Positions 1 through 8,542 of a DNA stretch of 29,851 nucleotides are shown in pieces. This DNA is from JBDROU01 sp043809745 [NCBI: bacterium] (GTDB lineage Bacteria > Elusimicrobiota > JBDRMW01). The position numbers and the translations under genes were made by a program. The stretch is taken from the NCBI GenBank assembly GCA_043809745.1, contig JBDROU010000092.1, positions 1 through 29,851 of the forward strand, given 5' to 3'. Each line of letters starts with the position of its first letter. The first letter of the stretch is position 1. Under the pieces are notes generated by a model, which made no database searches, was not told the DNA's origin, and was given only the letters and a program-made list of their open reading frames with translations.

Positions 1-141
1 GAGATGGTAATGCCTGGAGATAATGTGGAGTTGGAAGGAGAGTTGATAACCCCGATAGCCATGGAGAAGGGCTTAAGGTTTGCGATAAGAGAAGGCGGCC
101 ATACGGTAGGAGCTGGGGTGGTTTCTGAAATTATTGAGTAA
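1..141 (+). CDS. tuf: Elongation factor Tu, C-terminal end (partial)
   Basis: The window opens in frame in the last 46 codons of EF-Tu, the GTPase that brings aminoacyl-tRNA to the ribosome. The visible part is the end of beta-barrel domain 3, with the family motifs [25 protein letters not shown] and HTVGAGVV before the stop at 139–141. The start and the GTPase domain lie outside the window. Only 47 bp separate it from rpsJ, the usual tuf–rpsJ arrangement, so the two are probably cotranscribed. Confidence 0.95.
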   Translation, partial: EMVMPGDNVELEGELITPIAMEKGLRFAIREGGHTVGAGVVSEIIE

Positions 142-188
142 GGTTAATAAAACGAATAAAAAAAACATATAGTCGAGGAACATCATTT

Positions 189-521
189 ATGACAACAGTG
201 ACTAATGAATCAGTGCAGCATCAAAAAATTAGGATTAGACTTCGCGCATACGATCATCGTATGCTGGATGATTCTCTGTTAAGAATTATTGACACCGCAA
301 AAAGAACTGGGGCTTCAATTTCCGGACCGGTACTATTGCCGACCGATATCAAAAGATACACGGTACTCAGGTCCCCTCATGCGGATAAGAAGTCTAGAGA
401 TCAATTTGAGATGAGGGTGCATAAGCGGTTAGTTGATATTTATGAGCCCACGCCAAAAACAGTGGAAGAGTTGATGAAATTGGACTTGCCTGCTGGTGTT
501 GATGTTGAAATAAAATTGTAG
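189..521 (+). CDS. rpsJ: 30S ribosomal protein S10
   Basis: S10 (NusE) sits in the head of the 30S subunit and also takes part in NusB/NusG antitermination. The 110-residue product has the family core: [16 protein letters not shown] near residue 15, then a GPVLLPT loop and the [16 protein letters not shown] signature near residue 62. A short N-terminal extension of about 12 residues precedes the core. A GAGGAA Shine-Dalgarno-like sequence lies about 9 bases before the ATG. It is the first gene of the S10 block, 47 bp after tuf, and is followed by an unusually wide gap of 99 bp. Confidence 0.97.
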   Translation: MTTVTNESVQHQKIRIRLRAYDHRMLDDSLLRIIDTAKRTGASISGPVLLPTDIKRYTVLRSPHADKKSRDQFEMRVHKRLVDIYEPTPKTVEELMKLDLPAGVDVEIKL

Positions 522-620
522 TATTTATTTTGATAGTAAGGAAAAACTGATATCAGAATAGAGTGTAAAAAGATTGTTGTTAGGTGTTTTAAGCAAGCAA
601 ACAAATTTAAGGAAAAAAAA

Positions 621-1337
621 ATGGCTTTAGGATTAATAGGTAAAAAATTGGGGATGACGCAAATATTCGATTCGAGCGGAGAGCTGGTTCCAATAACAGT
701 TATAGAAGCCGGACCATGCAGTGTGGTTCAGAAGAAAACTGGGGAAACTGACGGCTACAATGCCGTAAAAATAGCATTTGGTAATGATTTTAAGGAGAAA
801 AATATTTCAAAAGCGCATAAGGGGATATTTGTTAAATCTTCACTTCCAACAAAAAAGCACTTTAAGGAATTCCGCGTCAATAATATTGGCGAGGTGAATG
901 TCGGTCAGGAGTTTAAGGCTGATATATTCAAACCTGGCGATTATGTGGATGTGGCAGGGGTAAGTAAGGGAAAGGGATTCACGGGAGTTATGAAGCGCCA
1001 TAATTTTCATGGACTTGGACATTCGCATGGTGGCGGTGAGTATCGGCGGCATGCGGGTTCAATTGGTTCTTCGAGTTTCCCATCTAGGGTCTTTAAGGGG
1101 ATGAAGATGGCCGGTCATATGGGCTGCGAAAATGTAACAATTCAGAAATTAGAAATTGTCTTTATTGATGTTGAGAAGAATATAATTATGTTAAAAGGTT
1201 CGGTTCCGGGCGCTATTGAAAGTGTTGTTACGATAACTCCGACAATTAAAAGATTAAAGTCTAAGAAGACTAAAAATGTTGAGCAGGAGCAAGTGGAAGA
1301 TCTGAAAAAGAAGAAGACAAAAAAGGCGGGAAAATAG
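621..1337 (+). CDS. rplC: 50S ribosomal protein L3
   Basis: L3 is an early-assembly 50S protein whose central loop reaches toward the peptidyl-transferase centre. The 238-residue product begins ALGLIGKKLGMTQIF and carries the VDVAGVSKGKGFTGVMKRH and RVFKGMKMAGHMG motifs in the right order. It is about 30 residues longer than the usual 205–210. The excess is a lysine-rich, low-complexity C-terminal tail from about residue 208 onward, ending in a run of KK pairs. An AAGGA ribosome-binding site lies about 8 bases before the ATG. rplD follows after 4 bp. Confidence 0.97.
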   Translation: MALGLIGKKLGMTQIFDSSGELVPITVIEAGPCSVVQKKTGETDGYNAVKIAFGNDFKEKNISKAHKGIFVKSSLPTKKHFKEFRVNNIGEVNVGQEFKADIFKPGDYVDVAGVSKGKGFTGVMKRHNFHGLGHSHGGGEYRRHAGSIGSSSFPSRVFKGMKMAGHMGCENVTIQKLEIVFIDVEKNIIMLKGSVPGAIESVVTITPTIKRLKSKKTKNVEQEQVEDLKKKKTKKAGK

Positions 1338-1341
1338 ATAA

Positions 1342-1965
1342 ATGGAAACAGAATTGTTAAATATTAAAGGTGATAAAATTGGTAAGGTGGAATTACCAAA
1401 AGAAATATTTGGACAAAGTGTGAGCGTACAGTTTTTGCATGAGGTAATACAATATTACCTTGCAAAAAGGCGAGCTGGATCAGCTTCGACAAAGACGAAA
1501 GCCGAAGTTCGCGGCGGCGGAGCAAAGCCGTGGCGGCAGAAGGGCACCGGCAGGGCACGAGTTGGATCTATAAGATCCCCTTTATGGCGTAAAGGAGGAG
1601 TTACATTTGGGCCAAAACCGAGGAGTTATGAACAGGGGCTGCCTAAAAAAAAGATTAAGAAAGCTTTATTCCAATCACTATCTCAGAAATATAATGATGG
1701 CGGGGTAAAAGTAATTGAAAAAATTGAATTATTTAATAAGGAAAGCGCAGCTGTTAAAACAAGGGTTGTGCATAATTTTTTGAATAAGCTTAAACTGTCC
1801 CAAAATCTTATTATAGTAAAAAAGGGCAGAGATGAAAAATTCGAGCGTGCTTCTTTAAATATACCCAAGTTAAAGATTACAGAGTTTAATAGATTAAACG
1901 CATATGATGTGATAAGAGCAGAAAATATTTTGTTTGAAAAAGATATTTTTACAAAGGATAATTAA
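1342..1965 (+). CDS. rplD: 50S ribosomal protein L4
   Basis: L4 lines the peptide exit tunnel and, in enterobacteria, also represses the S10 operon; I see no obvious S10-type leader hairpin here. The 207-residue product has the normal family length. It shows the tunnel-loop signature TKTKAEVRGGGAKPWRQKGTGRARVGS near residues 50–77 and the GPKPRSY motif. It starts 4 bp after rplC and is followed 14 bp later by rplW, so translational coupling is likely. Confidence 0.97.
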   Translation: METELLNIKGDKIGKVELPKEIFGQSVSVQFLHEVIQYYLAKRRAGSASTKTKAEVRGGGAKPWRQKGTGRARVGSIRSPLWRKGGVTFGPKPRSYEQGLPKKKIKKALFQSLSQKYNDGGVKVIEKIELFNKESAAVKTRVVHNFLNKLKLSQNLIIVKKGRDEKFERASLNIPKLKITEFNRLNAYDVIRAENILFEKDIFTKDN

Positions 1966-1979
1966 GGAGAGTTGTTAAA

Positions 1980-2276
1980 ATGGCGACAGATGCTTACGAC
2001 ATAATTGAAAAGACGGTTATATCAGAACGAACAAGCCTGTTAAGAGAGCAGGGGAATAAGTATGTTTTTAAGGTTTCGATTAAAGCCAATAAAAATGAAA
2101 TTCGCAAGGCTGTAGAGGAACTGTTTAAGGTTGATGTTATAAAAGTTAACACAAGCATTATGTCAGGCAAAAGAAGGCGTATGGGTAAATATGAAGGCAT
2201 AAGGCCTGATTGGAAGAAAGCGATTGTGACTGTTAAAGAAGGCCAGGAGATAAAGGCTATAGAGGAAAAAGCATAA
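1980..2276 (+). CDS. rplW: 50S ribosomal protein L23
   Basis: L23 sits at the exit of the peptide tunnel and is the docking site for trigger factor and SRP. The 98-residue product has the expected size. It shows the IIEKTVISERTSLL start, the FKVSIKANKNEIRKAVEELF segment and the SGKRRRMGKYEG loop followed by DWKKAIVTVKEGQ. TAAGGAGAG gives a strong ribosome-binding site about 8 bases before the ATG. It lies between rplD and rplB, its normal place. Confidence 0.96.
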   Translation: MATDAYDIIEKTVISERTSLLREQGNKYVFKVSIKANKNEIRKAVEELFKVDVIKVNTSIMSGKRRRMGKYEGIRPDWKKAIVTVKEGQEIKAIEEKA

Positions 2277-2313
2277 GGAAAAAAGGGAATAAAGTATTAA
2301 AACGGAGAAAAAT

Positions 2314-3153
2314 ATGCCAGTAAAATTATATAAACCATATACCCCATCGAGGCGCTTTATAAGTGTTGAGGATTTCTCTAATATTACTAAAAAGAAACCC
2401 CATAAAGCATTATTAATGGCAAAAAAGAAAAAAGGCGGAAGAAATAATACAGGCGAAATAATGGTGAGATTTAGAGGCGGGGGTCACAAGCAGCGCTACA
2501 GGATTATTGATTTTAAGAGAGATAAATTCGGTATACCGGGAAAAGTTGTATCAATTGAGTATGATCCGAATAGATCCTCAAGAATAGCGCTGGTGTCGTT
2601 TATTGATGGTGAAAAACGGTATATTATTCAATCGGAAGGGCTTAAAGTTGGTGATACTGTTATGTCAGGTCCTAATGCAGAGATTCGTCCTGGAAACGCG
2701 CTGCCTTTAGAGAATATTCCGGTTGGTATAGTAGTTCACAATATAGAGATGAAAGCCGGTATGGGCGGTAAGCTTGTTAGAGCTGCCGGCGCTGGCGCTC
2801 AGCTCATGGCGAAAGAAGGTTCGCTGGCTACATTAAAGATGCCTTCAGGTGAAATAAGATATATTAGAGCAAACTGTGTGGCGACTATTGGGCAGGTTGG
2901 CAACATTGAACATGAAAATATAGTGCTTGGGAATGCAGGGCGTAAACGTCATATGGGCAGACGTCCGCATGTGAGAGGTACTGCTATGAACGCAGTTGAT
3001 CATCCTCATGGAGGAGGCCGCGGAAAATCAAAGGGAAATAACCAGCCCAGGTCTCCCTGGAACCAACCGGCTAAGGGATTTAAAACTAAGTCTAAAAAAA
3101 CAACTGATTGGATGATTATAAGAAGAAGAACAAACGCAGCGGATTTGGCATAA
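2314..3153 (+). CDS. rplB: 50S ribosomal protein L2
   Basis: L2 is needed for subunit association and supports peptidyl transfer. The 279-residue product has the usual family length. It contains the N-terminal RNA-binding region ([19 protein letters not shown] near residue 41) and the SH3-like core. The C-terminal [18 protein letters not shown] signature includes the conserved histidine near the peptidyl-transferase centre. An ACGGAG ribosome-binding site precedes the ATG. Its place between rplW and rpsS is standard. Confidence 0.98.
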   Translation: MPVKLYKPYTPSRRFISVEDFSNITKKKPHKALLMAKKKKGGRNNTGEIMVRFRGGGHKQRYRIIDFKRDKFGIPGKVVSIEYDPNRSSRIALVSFIDGEKRYIIQSEGLKVGDTVMSGPNAEIRPGNALPLENIPVGIVVHNIEMKAGMGGKLVRAAGAGAQLMAKEGSLATLKMPSGEIRYIRANCVATIGQVGNIEHENIVLGNAGRKRHMGRRPHVRGTAMNAVDHPHGGGRGKSKGNNQPRSPWNQPAKGFKTKSKKTTDWMIIRRRTNAADLA

Positions 3154-3197
3154 TTATTTACAGAGTATAAAATTTAAAATAAAGGGGAAGGAATATA

Positions 3198-3485
3198 ATG
3201 AGTCGATCAGCAAAAAAAGGGCCGTTTGTAGATGAGAAGCTCGCAAAAAAGATAACTGAGCTGAATCAAACCAGACAAAAAAAGATAATAAAAACATATG
3301 CCAGATACTGTACTATCCCGCCTGATTTTGTAGGTCATACAATAGCTATACATAATGGCAGAAAGTTTATACCTATATATATTAGTGAACAGATGGTCGG
3401 CCACAAGCTGGGTGAGTTTTCGCCAACGAGATTCTTTAAGGGGCATGGAACAGCTCATACAAAAGAGGCTTCGGCATTAACTTAA
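3198..3485 (+). CDS. rpsS: 30S ribosomal protein S19
   Basis: S19 forms a complex with S13 in the 30S head and contacts tRNA. The 95-residue product begins [15 protein letters not shown] and ends with the [19 protein letters not shown] signature, so the assignment is secure. One thing is odd: residues 34–38 read YARYC where most bacterial S19 proteins have a WSRRS-type motif. The ribosome-binding site is a purine-rich GGGGAAGGA. rplV follows after 41 bp. Confidence 0.96.
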   Translation: MSRSAKKGPFVDEKLAKKITELNQTRQKKIIKTYARYCTIPPDFVGHTIAIHNGRKFIPIYISEQMVGHKLGEFSPTRFFKGHGTAHTKEASALT

Positions 3486-3526
3486 AAAAATTTAAGATTG
3501 AAAATATGATAAGTTAAGAGGAATAT

Positions 3527-3859
3527 ATGGAAGCAGTAAGCAGAGCAAGATTCGTAAGAATAAGTGATCGCAAGGTAAACCAGATACTTGCCGCAATAAG
3601 AAGAAAGCAAGTGGATGATGCGTTTAAGATACTGCAGTTTCTTCCAAAGGCCGCTACGTTGATAGTTGAAAAAGTGCTTCATTCAGCGGTATCTAATTTA
3701 GGGAAGGTTGAAAACCCTAAGCGTATCATTGTTAAAGAAGCCTATGTAGGCCAGGGGCCCGCAATGAAAAGGATGCGCCCTGCCGCAATGGGAAGAGGAT
3801 TTGGTTATAAGAGGAAATTATCTCATCTTACAATAGTAGTTGGAGAGAAGTTAAATTAA
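3527..3859 (+). CDS. rplV: 50S ribosomal protein L22
   Basis: L22 contributes an extended beta-hairpin to the peptide exit tunnel wall and binds all 23S domains. The 110-residue product has the normal length, with ARFVRISDRKVNQILAAIRR at the N terminus. The C-terminal hairpin region RMRPAAMGRGFGYKRKLSHLTIVV is the family signature. An AGAGGAA ribosome-binding site lies about 6 bases before the ATG. rpsC follows after 25 bp. Confidence 0.96.
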   Translation: MEAVSRARFVRISDRKVNQILAAIRRKQVDDAFKILQFLPKAATLIVEKVLHSAVSNLGKVENPKRIIVKEAYVGQGPAMKRMRPAAMGRGFGYKRKLSHLTIVVGEKLN

Positions 3860-3869
3860 TGTTTAATTG

Positions 3870-3877
3870 AAAAGGAG
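3870..3877 (+). promoter_or_regulatory. Ribosome-binding site that fixes the rpsC GTG start
   Basis: AAAAGGAG lies 7 bases before the GTG at 3885. It supports that GTG over the upstream in-frame TTG at 3867, which would place this purine run inside the coding region. Confidence 0.75.
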
Positions 3878-3884
3878 CGTTTTA

Positions 3885-4673
3885 GTGGGTCAAAAAGTTA
3901 ATCCTAAATTGTTGAGGGTAGGATATATCCGTTCTTGGGATTCGAAATGGTTTAGTCCCAGAGAACAGGCGGATTTGATAGAAGAGGATCTGAAGATAAG
4001 GCATTATCTGAAAGAGAAACTTAGAATGGCTGCTGTTTCAAAAGTAGAAATCGAAAGAGCAGGCAAATACCTGAGAATAAATATTTATACCGCAAGGCCG
4101 GGTATTGTCATAGGCAAAAAAGGTTCTGATATTGAGGCACTTCGGAAAGATTTAGAAGAAAGCACGAGCCGGAAGACTTTTGTAAATGTAATGGAGATTA
4201 AAAAACCGGAAATTGATGCCCAGCTGGTGGCAGAAAGTATAGCTATTCAGCTGGAAAAGAAGATCGCTTACAGACGCGCGATGAAAAAGTCTATAGAAAG
4301 AGCGATGGGAGCCGGAGCGGGCGGTATAAAGATACATGTAAGCGGACGGTTAGGAGGCGCCGAAATTGCCAGGAGAGAGTGGACCAAGGAAGGGCGCATC
4401 CCGCTGCAGACTTTTAGAGCAGACATAGATTATGGATTTGCAGAAGCTTTTACAAAGATGGGCCAGATAGGCGTAAAAGTGTGGATTTTTAAGAAAGAGT
4501 TGTTTAAGAAAACAGAAAAGGATTTGCTCGAGGAAGCTAAATTGGTTCAACAGGAGAAAGTAGAGGAAATTCTTAAGAAGAGTAAAGAAGAGTTGGAAGT
4601 TGAAGAAGCCATACTTGAAACAGATAATATTTTGGAAGATTCATCTGAAACAATTGACGATAAGGAAATATAA
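3885..4673 (+). CDS. rpsC: 30S ribosomal protein S3 with acidic C-terminal tail
   Basis: S3 forms part of the mRNA entry channel in the 30S head and has helicase-like activity there. I chose the GTG start, giving [23 protein letters not shown], the conserved S3 N terminus, preceded by AAAAGGAG. The KH domain is visible ([22 protein letters not shown]), as is the C-terminal [23 protein letters not shown] signature. The product is 262 residues. The last 50 or so, after the FKKELFKK segment, form an extra Glu/Asp-rich tail predicted to be helical and then disordered. That tail is longer than in typical S3 proteins of about 210–235 residues. rplP begins 5 bp after the stop. Confidence 0.96.
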   Translation: MGQKVNPKLLRVGYIRSWDSKWFSPREQADLIEEDLKIRHYLKEKLRMAAVSKVEIERAGKYLRINIYTARPGIVIGKKGSDIEALRKDLEESTSRKTFVNVMEIKKPEIDAQLVAESIAIQLEKKIAYRRAMKKSIERAMGAGAGGIKIHVSGRLGGAEIARREWTKEGRIPLQTFRADIDYGFAEAFTKMGQIGVKVWIFKKELFKKTEKDLLEEAKLVQQEKVEEILKKSKEELEVEEAILETDNILEDSSETIDDKEI

Positions 4674-4678
4674 AAATT

Positions 4679-5098
4679 ATGTTAATGCCGAAGAGGGTTA
4701 AATACAGAAAATCGCAAAGAGGCAGGTTAAGAGGTGTTGCCTGTAGAGGCAACAAAATTTCATTTGGGGAGTACGGATTAAAGGCTATAGAATCCGCGTG
4801 GATCACCGCCAGGCAGATTGAAGCGGCGCGCGTTGCTCTGGTTAGGTGCACCAAAAAAGGCGGTAAGATATGGTTGCGTATTTTCCCTGATAAACCTGTA
4901 TCAAAGAAGCCTGCTGAAACAAGAATGGGGAAGGGCAAAGGAGCCCCTGAGTTTTGGGTTGCTCCCGTTAAAAGAGGCAGAATTCTATTTGAGATCGAAG
5001 GCGTGCCAAAAGATCAAGTGAAAGAGGCGATGAAAAATGCCGGTCAAAAATTACCTATTAAAACGAAATTTTGCGAACGGGAAGGGATGGTGTTTTAG
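4679..5098 (+). CDS. rplP: 50S ribosomal protein L16
   Basis: L16 helps position aminoacyl-tRNA in the 50S A site. The 139-residue product has the full family pattern: [19 protein letters not shown] at the start, FGEYGLKA near residue 31, [13 protein letters not shown] near residue 41, and [20 protein letters not shown] near residue 82. The first ATG is preferred over the ATG two codons later because an AAGGA sequence lies about 12 bases upstream and the family usually starts MLMP. rpmC starts 2 bp after the stop. Confidence 0.96.
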   Translation: MLMPKRVKYRKSQRGRLRGVACRGNKISFGEYGLKAIESAWITARQIEAARVALVRCTKKGGKIWLRIFPDKPVSKKPAETRMGKGKGAPEFWVAPVKRGRILFEIEGVPKDQVKEAMKNAGQKLPIKTKFCEREGMVF

Positions 5099-5100
5099 CG

Positions 5101-5310
5101 ATGAAGGTGCAAGAGGAATTGATGAATTTAACTAAGCTTGAGTTGGAATCAAAATTGTTTCAGACCAAAGAGTCTATGTTTCAGGCACGTATGAGCAATT
5201 CAAACGGCACATTGAAGAACCCGCTTAAGATACGCAGTTTAAGAAGGAAAATTGCCCGTATTAAGACATTGCTTAATAATATAAAGGATGAAGCGCAGGT
5301 TTTGAAGTAA
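5101..5310 (+). CDS. rpmC: 50S ribosomal protein L29
   Basis: L29 is a small two-helix protein near the tunnel exit, next to L23. I chose the ATG at 5101, giving 69 residues beginning MKVQEELMNLTKLELESKL. The core has FQARMSNSNGTLKNPLKIRSLRRKIARIKT, the normal L29 pattern. An in-frame upstream start at 5071 would overlap rplP and adds residues with no family match. The gene follows rplP by only 2 bp, so coupled translation is likely. Confidence 0.93.
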   Translation: MKVQEELMNLTKLELESKLFQTKESMFQARMSNSNGTLKNPLKIRSLRRKIARIKTLLNNIKDEAQVLK

Positions 5311-5336
5311 TAATAAAATCAAAGAGGAACATAATA

Positions 5337-5597
5337 ATGACTGAAAAAGATAACAGGAAGCGCTTAACCGGAAAAGTAGTTTCGGATAAGATGGATAAGA
5401 CTAGGGTGGTTGCCGTTTCAAGAACTGTAACAGATCCGTTTTACAGCAAAGTTATAAGAATTAAAAAGAAGTATTATATTCATGATCAGAATAATGAATG
5501 CAGTTTAGGCGATGTTGTGCAGTTCAGGGAGAGCAGGCCGTTGTCAAAGCTTAAGAGATGGAGATTAGATAAAATACTCGTTAAGAGTAAAGCATAA
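5337..5597 (+). CDS. rpsQ: 30S ribosomal protein S17
   Basis: S17 is a primary 16S rRNA-binding OB-fold protein. The 86-residue product shows RKRLTGKVVSDKMDKTRVVAV at the start, the KKYYIHDQNNECSLGDVVQFRESRPLSKLKRWRL block and a short basic C terminus, all typical. An AGAGGAA ribosome-binding site lies about 9 bases before the ATG. It sits between rpmC and rplN in the expected order. Confidence 0.95.
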   Translation: MTEKDNRKRLTGKVVSDKMDKTRVVAVSRTVTDPFYSKVIRIKKKYYIHDQNNECSLGDVVQFRESRPLSKLKRWRLDKILVKSKA

Positions 5598-5649
5598 ACA
5601 TTGATCCGGCGCGCAATACCGAATCAGTGGAAAGAAAAGAAAAAATAAA

Positions 5650-6018
5650 ATGATTCAGGAACAAACGATACTAAATGTAGCAGACAATTCAGGAGCGCGG
5701 AAGGTTATGTGTTTCAGGGTGTTGGGCGGCACCAGAAAACGTTATGCCACTTTGGGAGATGTTATAGTTGCCAGCGTAAAATCAGCCTTGCCGGGCGCGG
5801 CGATAAAAAAGGGAGATGTTGTAAAGGCTGTTATAGTGCGTATTGTAAAGGAACGCAGAAGATTGGATGGGTCATACATAAAGTTTGATGAAAATGCGTG
5901 TGTGGTTATAAGCGATGATCTGGAACCAAAAGGAACTCGAATATTCGGTCCGGTTGCGCGTGAGTTGAGAGATAAGAAATACTTAAAGATAATTTCGCTT
6001 GCGCCCGAGGTGCTGTAG
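5650..6018 (+). CDS. rplN: 50S ribosomal protein L14
   Basis: L14 lies at the subunit interface and forms bridges to 16S rRNA; it is also the RsfS target. The 122-residue product has exactly the family length. It contains [43 protein letters not shown], the VVKAVIVRI strand and the C-terminal [26 protein letters not shown]. It is the first gene of the spc-type block and follows rpsQ by 52 bp, with no sign of a terminator between them. Confidence 0.97.
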   Translation: MIQEQTILNVADNSGARKVMCFRVLGGTRKRYATLGDVIVASVKSALPGAAIKKGDVVKAVIVRIVKERRRLDGSYIKFDENACVVISDDLEPKGTRIFGPVARELRDKKYLKIISLAPEVL

Positions 6019-6051
6019 GAGATATAAGAATTCATTTGGAGGAAGTAAAAT

Positions 6052-6384
6052 ATGCTGCATATAAAGAAAAAAGATAAAGTAGTCGTGCTCTCCGGCAAGG
6101 ATAAGGGTAAGCGGGGAGAAGTCCTGAAAATAATGGCTGACACACAGAAAGCGGTAGTCTCTAAGATCAGTTTTATAAAGAGACATACCAGGCCGACTCA
6201 AACGGATCCTGGTGGAATAAGGGAAAAAGAAGCCCCGATACATGTGTCAAAGCTGATGCTTGTTTGTCCTAAATGCGACAAACCTACGCGTCTGAAGGTA
6301 GACTATACAATGGACGGCAAAAAGATAAGGATTTGCAAGCAGTGCGGGGAGATGGTTTTATCAACTAGCGATAATAAATATTGA
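6052..6384 (+). CDS. rplX: 50S ribosomal protein L24, zinc-ribbon form
   Basis: L24 is a KOW-motif assembly initiator for the 50S subunit. The 110-residue product has the KOW segment ([20 protein letters not shown]) and the [18 protein letters not shown] strand. It then carries a four-cysteine ribbon, C72-x2-C75 and C95-x2-C98, which should bind zinc. A strong GGAGGAAG ribosome-binding site lies before the ATG. rplE follows after 7 bp. Confidence 0.95.
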   Translation: MLHIKKKDKVVVLSGKDKGKRGEVLKIMADTQKAVVSKISFIKRHTRPTQTDPGGIREKEAPIHVSKLMLVCPKCDKPTRLKVDYTMDGKKIRICKQCGEMVLSTSDNKY

Positions 6385-6391
6385 GGTAGAT

Positions 6392-6946
6392 ATGAAAGAA
6401 AAAAATACGGCAAGAGTAAAAGAGAAATATCATAAAGAAGTAATTCCGTCGTTAATGAAGAATTTAGGAATTGAAAACGTATGCCAAGTCCCACGTTTGG
6501 AGAAAATAGTTGTTAATATAGGCGTGAATGATGCTAAGGAGAATATCAAGGTTCTGGACATCGCCCAGGTTGAACTTGCTGCAATTGCCGGGCAGAAACC
6601 AAAGGTTACGCGCGCCAAGAAATCTATCTCTAATTTTAAGCTCAGGGAAGGCATGCCCATTGGATTGACGGTTACGTTAAGGGGCAACAAGATGTATGAG
6701 TTTTTGGATCGGTTGATCAGCATAGCTATACCAAGAATAAGAGATTTCCGTGGACTTAATAAAAATAGTTTTGACGGTAAAGGTAATTATAATTTGGGGC
6801 TGAGAGAACAGTATATATTTCCGGAAATTGATTTAGATAAGTCGGATAAAACCCGCGGTATGAATATTACAATAGCGACTACCGCATCGAATAATAATGA
6901 GGCATTAGAATTGCTTAAATTGCTGGGAATGCCTTTTAAGATGTAA
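6392..6946 (+). CDS. rplE: 50S ribosomal protein L5
   Basis: L5 binds 5S rRNA and the P-site tRNA elbow. The 184-residue product matches the usual 179–185. It contains [16 protein letters not shown], a [32 protein letters not shown] block near residue 70, and the [29 protein letters not shown] signature. It closes with the [27 protein letters not shown] segment. It begins 7 bp after rplX and precedes rpsN by 33 bp. Confidence 0.97.
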   Translation: MKEKNTARVKEKYHKEVIPSLMKNLGIENVCQVPRLEKIVVNIGVNDAKENIKVLDIAQVELAAIAGQKPKVTRAKKSISNFKLREGMPIGLTVTLRGNKMYEFLDRLISIAIPRIRDFRGLNKNSFDGKGNYNLGLREQYIFPEIDLDKSDKTRGMNITIATTASNNNEALELLKLLGMPFKM

Positions 6947-6979
6947 ACAAAATAATTATATGCAGTAAAGGAGTATTGA

Positions 6980-7165
6980 ATGGCAACTATATCTTCCATG
7001 GCTAAGATGAGAAAGAATTTGAAATATTCAACTAGATACCGCAATCGATGCAGAAATTGCGGGAGAGCGAGAGGATATTATAGGGATTTTGGCCTGTGCC
7101 GGTTATGTTTTAGAAAACTTGTTTCTAACGCGGAAATTCCCGGCATAAGGATTGCAAGTTGGTAA
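6980..7165 (+). CDS. rpsN: 30S ribosomal protein S14, zinc-binding (type Z)
   Basis: S14 is a 30S head protein. At 61 residues this is the short zinc form rather than the roughly 100-residue zinc-free form. Cysteines C24, C27, C40 and C43 form the two CxxC pairs within RCRNCGRARGYYRDFGLCRLCFR, and the C terminus ends in GIRIASW as in the family. The start MATISSMAKMRK is a little longer than the common MAKKS start; the AAAGGAG before the ATG at 6980 supports it. Confidence 0.96.
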   Translation: MATISSMAKMRKNLKYSTRYRNRCRNCGRARGYYRDFGLCRLCFRKLVSNAEIPGIRIASW

Positions 7166-7192
7166 ATATTTTAGTGAGAGAGGGGAGTTAAA

Positions 7193-7591
7193 ATGGCAAG
7201 TACTGATCCGATTTCGGATATGCTGACAGTTATTCGTAATGCAAATATGAGATTATTGGAGAAGGTTGATCTCCCTGCGTCCGGAATTAAGGGTGAAATT
7301 GTAAAAATATTAAAGCAGGAAGGATATGTGGCAAATTATAAACGTATTGATGACAGGAAGCAGGGTTTGCTCAGAATTTATTTAAAATATGGGACAGATA
7401 AATCTAAGGTTTTAACAAATTTAAGAAGAATATCTAAACCCGGGTTGAGGGTCTACAAAAATTGGGATACTATCCCAAAAGGAAAAGAAGGTTTTGGGAT
7501 TTTTATATTATCTACATCTAAAGGTGTGATGACAGATAGAAAATGCCGCGAGCAAAAAGTCGGCGGCGAATTAATTTGCGAGGTGTGGTAA
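7193..7591 (+). CDS. rpsH: 30S ribosomal protein S8
   Basis: S8 binds the central domain of 16S rRNA and, in enterobacteria, represses the spc operon. The 132-residue product has the normal length. It shows the DPISDMLTVIRNANMRL start, KGEIVKILKQEGYV, LRRISKPGLRVY, and the C-terminal GFGIFILSTSKGVMTDRKCREQKVGGELICEVW signature. rplF begins 3 bp after the stop. Confidence 0.97.
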   Translation: MASTDPISDMLTVIRNANMRLLEKVDLPASGIKGEIVKILKQEGYVANYKRIDDRKQGLLRIYLKYGTDKSKVLTNLRRISKPGLRVYKNWDTIPKGKEGFGIFILSTSKGVMTDRKCREQKVGGELICEVW

Positions 7592-7594
7592 ACC

Positions 7595-8170
7595 ATGAGC
7601 AGAGTCGGCAAAAATCCGGTAATCATTCCGAAAGATGTTAAAGTTGCGCTGAATGACGGTGTTATATCTGTTAAAGGCCCTAAGGGGTCGCAGAGCTTAA
7701 AGCTTCCTAATATGATAGATGCTGTAATCGAAAATGATAAAATTATATTAAAAGTTAAAGATGATGATAAAAACAAGGATAAATCAACTGGCGCGCTTCA
7801 TGGTTTAACTAGAGCAAAGGTTAATAATCTGGTTCAGGGCGTTTTTCAGGGATTTCAGAAGAATCTTTCAATCGTTGGGGTGGGATACCGTGCTCAATCT
7901 GCCGGTACTTCGTTAAATTTGCAGTTGGGTTTTTCTCATCCTATAGAGTTCAAGCTTCCTGATGGGATAACCGCTCAGGTAGAAAAACAAACTTTGATTA
8001 AGTTAGCCGGTATTGATAAAGAACTTCTCGGTGAGATTGCCGCGAAGATTCGCGCATTAAGGCCTCCGGAACCGTATAAGGGCAAGGGAATACGATATTC
8101 TGACGAAAAGGTTTTACGTAAAGCAGGAAAAGTTGCTGGTTCAGGCGCTGGCGCAAAGGGAGGAAAATAA
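7595..8170 (+). CDS. rplF: 50S ribosomal protein L6
   Basis: L6 is a two-domain 50S protein near the factor-binding site. The 191-residue product carries MSRVGKNPVIIPKDV, LHGLTRAKVNNLVQGVFQGF at the interdomain region, the GVGYRAQ strand and the PPEPYKGKGIRYSDEKVLRKAGK signature. It is about 10–14 residues longer than average, mostly a Lys/Asp-rich loop near residues 52–60 and a short glycine-rich tail. It starts 3 bp after rpsH. Confidence 0.96.
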   Translation: MSRVGKNPVIIPKDVKVALNDGVISVKGPKGSQSLKLPNMIDAVIENDKIILKVKDDDKNKDKSTGALHGLTRAKVNNLVQGVFQGFQKNLSIVGVGYRAQSAGTSLNLQLGFSHPIEFKLPDGITAQVEKQTLIKLAGIDKELLGEIAAKIRALRPPEPYKGKGIRYSDEKVLRKAGKVAGSGAGAKGGK

Positions 8171-8174
8171 AAAT

Positions 8175-8534
8175 ATGATTTCGCCGAATAAACGATATCT
8201 AATAAGAAAGAAAAGAAGTAAAAAATATATCACAGGCAGCAGCAAAAAACCCCGTCTTTATGTGTACAGGTCTCTAAAACATATCTATGCTCAGCTTATA
8301 GATGATATTTCTGGGCGTACTATTCTGAGTATAGGGAGTTTAACTAAGGCCATGAATGAGAAAGGCAAAATGCAAGGAAATATAAAAGGCGCTGAATTTG
8401 TCGGAGAAGAATTGGCAAAGAAAGCCGACAAACTTGGAATAAAGGAAGTAATATTCGATAGAGGCGGAAGAATATATCACGGCCGCGTTAAGGCTCTTGC
8501 TGAAGGGGCGCGAAAAGGCGGATTAAAATTTTAA
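8175..8534 (+). CDS. rplR: 50S ribosomal protein L18
   Basis: L18 binds 5S rRNA together with L5. The ATG at 8175 gives 119 residues, the normal length, preceded by an AAGGGAGG ribosome-binding site inside the end of rplF. An upstream in-frame start at 8133 would only add residues overlapping rplF. Family motifs are KPRLYVYRSLKHIYAQLIDD and the C-terminal VIFDRGGRIYHGRVKALAEGARKGGLKF. Confidence 0.95.
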   Translation: MISPNKRYLIRKKRSKKYITGSSKKPRLYVYRSLKHIYAQLIDDISGRTILSIGSLTKAMNEKGKMQGNIKGAEFVGEELAKKADKLGIKEVIFDRGGRIYHGRVKALAEGARKGGLKF

Positions 8535-8542
8535 TATAGTGA

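Noticed and set aside
3867-3884. Upstream TTG start for rpsC
   Set aside because: It would put the AAAAGGAG purine run inside the gene, whereas the GTG at 3885 is preceded by it at 7 bases and gives the conserved S3 N terminus.
4573-4938. 121-codon open frame on the minus strand
   Set aside because: It overlaps the S3 tail and L16 in antisense; the sense frames match ribosomal families and this one matches nothing.
5742-6143. 133-codon open frame on the minus strand
   Set aside because: It lies opposite rplN and the start of rplX, whose products are well-supported ribosomal proteins, and it has no recognisable family motif or ribosome-binding site.
8133-8174. Upstream in-frame start for rplR
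   Set aside because: The added residues overlap rplF and do not match L18; the ATG at 8175 has a good ribosome-binding site.
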